The notes under the pieces were generated by a model that saw only the letters and a program-made list of their open reading frames with translations, was not told the origin of the DNA and did not search any database. The position numbers were made by a program, and so were the translations under genes. From the NCBI RefSeq assembly GCF_008274695.1, contig NZ_VTOU01000006.1, positions 62,001-126,000 of the forward strand: 64,000 nt of DNA, written 5' to 3'. The stretch comes from Sphingomonas montanisoli. Lineage in GTDB: Bacteria; Pseudomonadota; Alphaproteobacteria; Sphingomonadales; Sphingomonadaceae. Positions 61,162-64,000 of the stretch are shown one piece after another (the stretch's first letter is position 1; every line of letters begins with the position of its first letter).

Positions 61162-63243
61162 ATGATGGAGCGTCGGCAGCTCTTCGCCATCGACGGGCTG
61201 TTCTGCGCGGGCTGCGCGCACGGGCTTGAGCGCCGGCTATCCGGTCTCGACGGTATCATGGACGCCGGCGTCCATTTCGTGACCTCGTCGGCGCTCATCC
61301 GCTGGGACAGCGCTCGGTGCGAGGTAGCGGATATCAGTCGCAAGGTCGCCGATGCCGGCTACAGATTGGTGGAACGACATGGGCTCGAGGAAACCGCCGC
61401 GCGGTTCGACCGCGAGGTCCGCAGACTCACGATCCGCCTCGCGGTAGCAGTCGTGTTTGGGATGTGGTCGATGGGTGCGGCCCTCATCCTCTATGCCCAA
61501 CCGGATATTCCTTCCGCGATTGCCTGGTGGATCGCGCTCACATCCGGCCTGTTTGCGGTGCCGGTGCTGCTCTATTCCGGTGCCGCAGTCTTCCGCATGG
61601 CGTGGCGATCGGTCCGGCTCGGCGCGCCAGGACTGGACCTCCTCATCGCGATCGGCGCGACCGGCGCGGTACTATTGTCGCTTGAAGCGCTGCTTCGTGG
61701 CGAGGCGCTTGTCTATTTCGATACGGCAACGATGCTGGTGACCTTGTTGCTGGTCGGGCGATTGATCGAGACGCGCGTGCGACGCGGCGCAATCCTGGCG
61801 TTGTCGGCACTTGAGAAAGTTGCGGCCGCTGAGCTTGTGACAACCGTGGAAGGGACGATTGTCTCGATATGCTCGCTGCAACTCAATGCTACGATCATGA
61901 TCGACGCGGGTGCGACGGCGCTTGCTGACGGCGTCATCGTCACTGGCGAAAGCATGATCGACCGCGCGGTGATGACTGGCGAGTCGATAGCCGTTCCCGT
62001 CGGGCCGGGTGATCGCATTCAGGCAGGCGTCACCAATCTCCAGCGACGGCTGACGATCCAGGTAGATCGCGTCCATGGCGACCGGGACATCGACCGAATG
62101 GGCGGTCGGATCGCGATCGAGATCGCTTCGCGTGGCGAGCCGGCCCGCGAGCTCGATCGCTGGGTTGGGCGGCTTTTGGTCGCTGCCCCCCTTGCAGCGA
62201 CAACCGCCGCAGTCCTTTGCCTTGCACATGCAGGCTCGCTCGCCGAGGCCGCAACGCGCGCACTTGCCGCATTGATCATCATTTGCCCGTGCGCGTTGGC
62301 CATCGCCGCACCGCTCGCACATATCCGGGCTGCCGTGGTGGGTGGTCACCAAGGGATTCGGATCGCCGACCCGGCCGCGCTTGAGGCGCTGGCGACGCTG
62401 CGTACCGTCGTCTTCGACAAGACCGGCACGCTGACGCAGGGTGTATTGCGAATTGACGCGGTGGAACCAACCGCACCGTTCAACGCGGATGACCTGCTCG
62501 CCTGCGCTGCGAACGCCGAGCATGGCATCGATCATCCGATCGCACGGGCGCTGGGCGGCGACGGATCGGGTGCCGGCGGCAAGCGAATGGAACGCGGGGC
62601 GGAGGGATCGGACGCTTCGGGCAGACGTATCCGGGTCACCTCGGCCGCCACGGCCAGGACGGACGGTCGGACATGGCTCGACGTCACCCTGGACGATTTG
62701 CCGGTCGGTTCGATCGGTCTGGCCGATACGGTCGAACCGGCGGCCGCAACCATGATCGCCGCATTGCGGAACGCGGGTGTGACCGTCTTTCTTGCCACCG
62801 GCGATAGCGCGGACGCCGCTGGTGCGGTCGCGGAGACCGTCGGCATTCCCGAGGAGGCGGTGCATGCGGGCTGCTCGCCCGCCGACAAGGCACGCCTGGT
62901 GGGAACGACATTGCGCCCGGTTGTCGTCGTAGGCGATGGCGTCAACGACGCCCCGGCGATCGCTGCCGCGGACTGCGGAATTACTGTGTCCCGAGCCCAT
63001 GCCGCCGCAGCGGCGACCGCCGGCCTGTTGTTCGAGCACGGCGGGATCGAGACTGTGTTGCCGGCCTGGCACCTCGCGCTTCGGACGCGCGCGGTGATCC
63101 GACAGAATTTCATGCTTGCTCTCGGCTACAATCTGATCGCGCTGCCGCTCGCGACGCTGGGCCTATTGACACCGCTGTTTGCCGCCGTCGCCATGCTGTC
63201 GAGTTCGTGCCTCGTGACGCTCAACGCCATGCGGGTTCGCTGA
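61162..63243 (+). CDS. ccoI: CcoI/FixI-like copper P1B-ATPase
   Basis: A 693-residue P-type ATPase with a single N-terminal HMA-like domain (IDGLFCAGCAHGLERRLSGL), membrane CPC site near residue 375 (IIICPCALAIAAPLAH), DKTGTLTQG near 418, the HP motif (IDHPIARAL) and GDGVNDAP. CcoI-type pumps supply copper to cbb3 oxidase during assembly, and its place at the end of the cco operon fits. The catalytic middle domain has an unusual Ala/Gly-rich insert (GGDGSGAGGKRMERGAEGSD). Confidence 0.9.
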   Translation: MMERRQLFAIDGLFCAGCAHGLERRLSGLDGIMDAGVHFVTSSALIRWDSARCEVADISRKVADAGYRLVERHGLEETAARFDREVRRLTIRLAVAVVFGMWSMGAALILYAQPDIPSAIAWWIALTSGLFAVPVLLYSGAAVFRMAWRSVRLGAPGLDLLIAIGATGAVLLSLEALLRGEALVYFDTATMLVTLLLVGRLIETRVRRGAILALSALEKVAAAELVTTVEGTIVSICSLQLNATIMIDAGATALADGVIVTGESMIDRAVMTGESIAVPVGPGDRIQAGVTNLQRRLTIQVDRVHGDRDIDRMGGRIAIEIASRGEPARELDRWVGRLLVAAPLAATTAAVLCLAHAGSLAEAATRALAALIIICPCALAIAAPLAHIRAAVVGGHQGIRIADPAALEALATLRTVVFDKTGTLTQGVLRIDAVEPTAPFNADDLLACAANAEHGIDHPIARALGGDGSGAGGKRMERGAEGSDASGRRIRVTSAATARTDGRTWLDVTLDDLPVGSIGLADTVEPAAATMIAALRNAGVTVFLATGDSADAAGAVAETVGIPEEAVHAGCSPADKARLVGTTLRPVVVVGDGVNDAPAIAAADCGITVSRAHAAAAATAGLLFEHGGIETVLPAWHLALRTRAVIRQNFMLALGYNLIALPLATLGLLTPLFAAVAMLSSSCLVTLNAMRVR

Positions 63244-63303
63244 TAGGCTTGCCGGCGACGCCGATGATCGGCTGGTCTACCGCGTGCGAGCTATGCGCGG
63301 CAA

Positions 63304-63426
63304 TTAGCCGACTCGTCCGGTCAGCCACCAGCGGAGCATGGCGGCAACCAAACCCAGCGCGGTCACACTCGCAAGCCAGATCGCGGCCATCCATGTGAGA
63401 CGCTGCCAGAACGGTGGCTGCTTCAA
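63304..63426 (-). CDS. DUF2474 small membrane protein (CydX-like)
   Basis: A 40-residue protein (MKQPPFWQRLTWMAAIWLAS, then one membrane helix) of the DUF2474 family, found next to cydAB of the cyanide-insensitive type. TTG 63426 overlaps the cydB stop (TTGA). Such proteins stabilise bd oxidases. Confidence 0.8.
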   Translation of the reverse strand: MKQPPFWQRLTWMAAIWLASVTALGLVAAMLRWWLTGRVG

Positions 63427-64000
63427 TGATAGCCGTCCGCAGCGACCTTGCCGCGAAACACCCAATAGGCCCAGCCGGTATAAGCGAGAATTACCGGTAT
63501 GATCACGACCGCACCAACCAGCATGAACAGCTGGCTCGATGCAGGTGCCGCCGCATCCCAGATCGTCAGGCTGCGCGGCACGATATAGGGATAGATGGAG
63601 ATCCCGAGCCCCACAAAACCCAACAGAAATAACGCCAGCGCCAGAAGGAACGGTGCCCGCTCGCCGCCTTTGCCCAGCGAGCGAAAGAACAGGACAGCGG
63701 TGACGAGCACCAGCACCGGAACCTGCGCGGTCACGAATACGCCCGGCACGGCGAACCATCGCCGCCAGTAATCGTAGCTGAGGAAAGGTGTGGCGGCGCT
63801 GACCGCGGCAAGCGCGATCAGCATCGCGATCGCCAGTCTGAACGCCATGCGGCGGGCATGAGTCTGACCTGAGCCTTCGGTCTTCCAGACGAGCCAGCAC
63901 GCGCCGAGCAATGCATAGCCGACGAGCAGCGACGCGCCCGTCAGCAGCGAGAACGGCGAGAGCCAGTCGAGCCATCCGCCGGCATAGGCGCCGTCACGCA
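63423..64000 (-). CDS. cydB: cytochrome bd oxidase subunit II CydB, partial (runs off right edge)
   Basis: The C-terminal 190 or so residues of CydB: GGWLDWLSPFSLLTGASLLV, then LGISIYPYIVPRSLTIWDAA and the last helix (AYTGWAYWVFRGKVAADGYH). The frame is open to base 64000; the 5' part lies beyond the window. CydB with CydA forms a quinol oxidase. The adjacent DUF2474 gene suggests the CioAB (cyanide-tolerant) subtype. Confidence 0.9.
   Translation of the reverse strand, partial: RDGAYAGGWLDWLSPFSLLTGASLLVGYALLGACWLVWKTEGSGQTHARRMAFRLAIAMLIALAAVSAATPFLSYDYWRRWFAVPGVFVTAQVPVLVLVTAVLFFRSLGKGGERAPFLLALALFLLGFVGLGISIYPYIVPRSLTIWDAAAPASSQLFMLVGAVVIIPVILAYTGWAYWVFRGKVAADGYH

Noticed and set aside
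61672-63072. Long open frame opposite the CcoI-like ATPase
   Set aside because: The ATPase has all catalytic motifs; the reverse frame is an Arg/Gly/Asp-rich shadow.
63427-63975. Open frame antisense/offset to cydB that continues into the DUF2474 gene
   Set aside because: Only its last 40 codons (63426-63304) resemble a real protein; the upstream part is a shadow of cydB.
1-64000. rRNA, tRNA, CRISPR arrays, replication origin or parS
   Set aside because: None was recognised by reading both strands; a tRNAscan or CRISPR-finder run would confirm absence.

Overview
The window is GC-rich and tightly packed. Protein types and gene order suggest an alphaproteobacterium, most likely order Sphingomonadales (Sphingomonas/Sphingobium/Novosphingobium-like). 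This rests on family recognition, not on a phylogenetic marker; there is no rRNA, tRNA or CRISPR array. It reads as an accessory metal-resistance region of a plasmid or genomic island: stacked efflux systems, several small metal-linked periplasmic proteins, and two nested Tn3-family transposons.

Layout. (1) 1-890: left edge with two perfect inverted repeats, a possible off-window gene start and one unknown gene. (2) 1007-9344: a Co/Zn/Cd block with czcD, czcA, czcB, czcC, a His-rich secreted protein and a second CDF transporter, all on the minus strand. It faces a CadR/PbrR-like MerR regulator; two CadR-type operator dyads are present. A truncated ynfA follows the regulator. (3) 9332-11069: a His-tailed EamA transporter and a YgjV-family membrane protein. 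(4) 11195-25103, all minus strand: one copper block read as anti-sigma cnrY, sensor cnrX, ECF sigma cnrH, copA oxidase, copB, PepSY protein, two DUF305 proteins, DUF411 protein, two small secreted proteins, then cusC, cusB, cusA and cusF. (5) 25243-27382: cytochrome c, and copC-copD on the plus strand. (6) 27393-30253: a putative nuclease-like protein, an orphan fliQ and a thioredoxin-reductase-like flavoprotein. (7) 30302-34567: Cu(+) P1B-ATPase with cueR, a DUF1289 protein, and the Ni/Co pair dmeR-dmeF. (8) 34645-35577: an integrase whose 5' end is lost at a transposon edge.

(9) 35554-44383: a Tn3-family transposon (38-bp terminal repeats, tnpR, tnpA, a GNAT passenger). Its tnpA is split by a second Tn3-family element at 38342-42852 (glutathione S-transferase passenger, divergent tnpR/tnpA) flanked by a perfect 5-bp duplication. 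Removing the inner element plus one duplication copy restores an open tnpA of about 992 codons.

(10) 44360-52220: a CLC-type channel fused to DUF190 (5' end cut by the transposon), EamA protein, phosphodiesterase-like protein, uppP, universal stress protein, crcB, a phospholipase-D/cardiolipin-synthase-like protein and DedA. CLC, DUF190 and CrcB together suggest fluoride export. (11) 52294-56601, minus strand: YncE-like propeller, DUF305 protein, two periplasmic binding proteins and a DsrE-like protein. (12) 56768-63243, plus strand: a cbb3-type oxidase locus with a CcoS-CcoN fusion, CcoO, a tri-haem cytochrome, a TsdA-like di-haem cytochrome and a CcoI-like copper ATPase. (13) 63304-64000: DUF2474 protein and the end of a cydB gene running off the right edge.

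Together the genes export Co/Zn/Cd, Ni/Co, Cu and probably fluoride, oxidise or bind periplasmic copper, and supply copper-dependent terminal oxidases. Four metal-responsive switches are visible: CadR-like, CnrYXH-like, CueR and DmeR. The most notable points are the intact CnrX metal site in front of copper genes, the second CadR box overlapping a stop codon and a ribosome site, the nested transposon history, the CcoS-CcoN fusion, the orphan fliQ and the nuclease-like protein.
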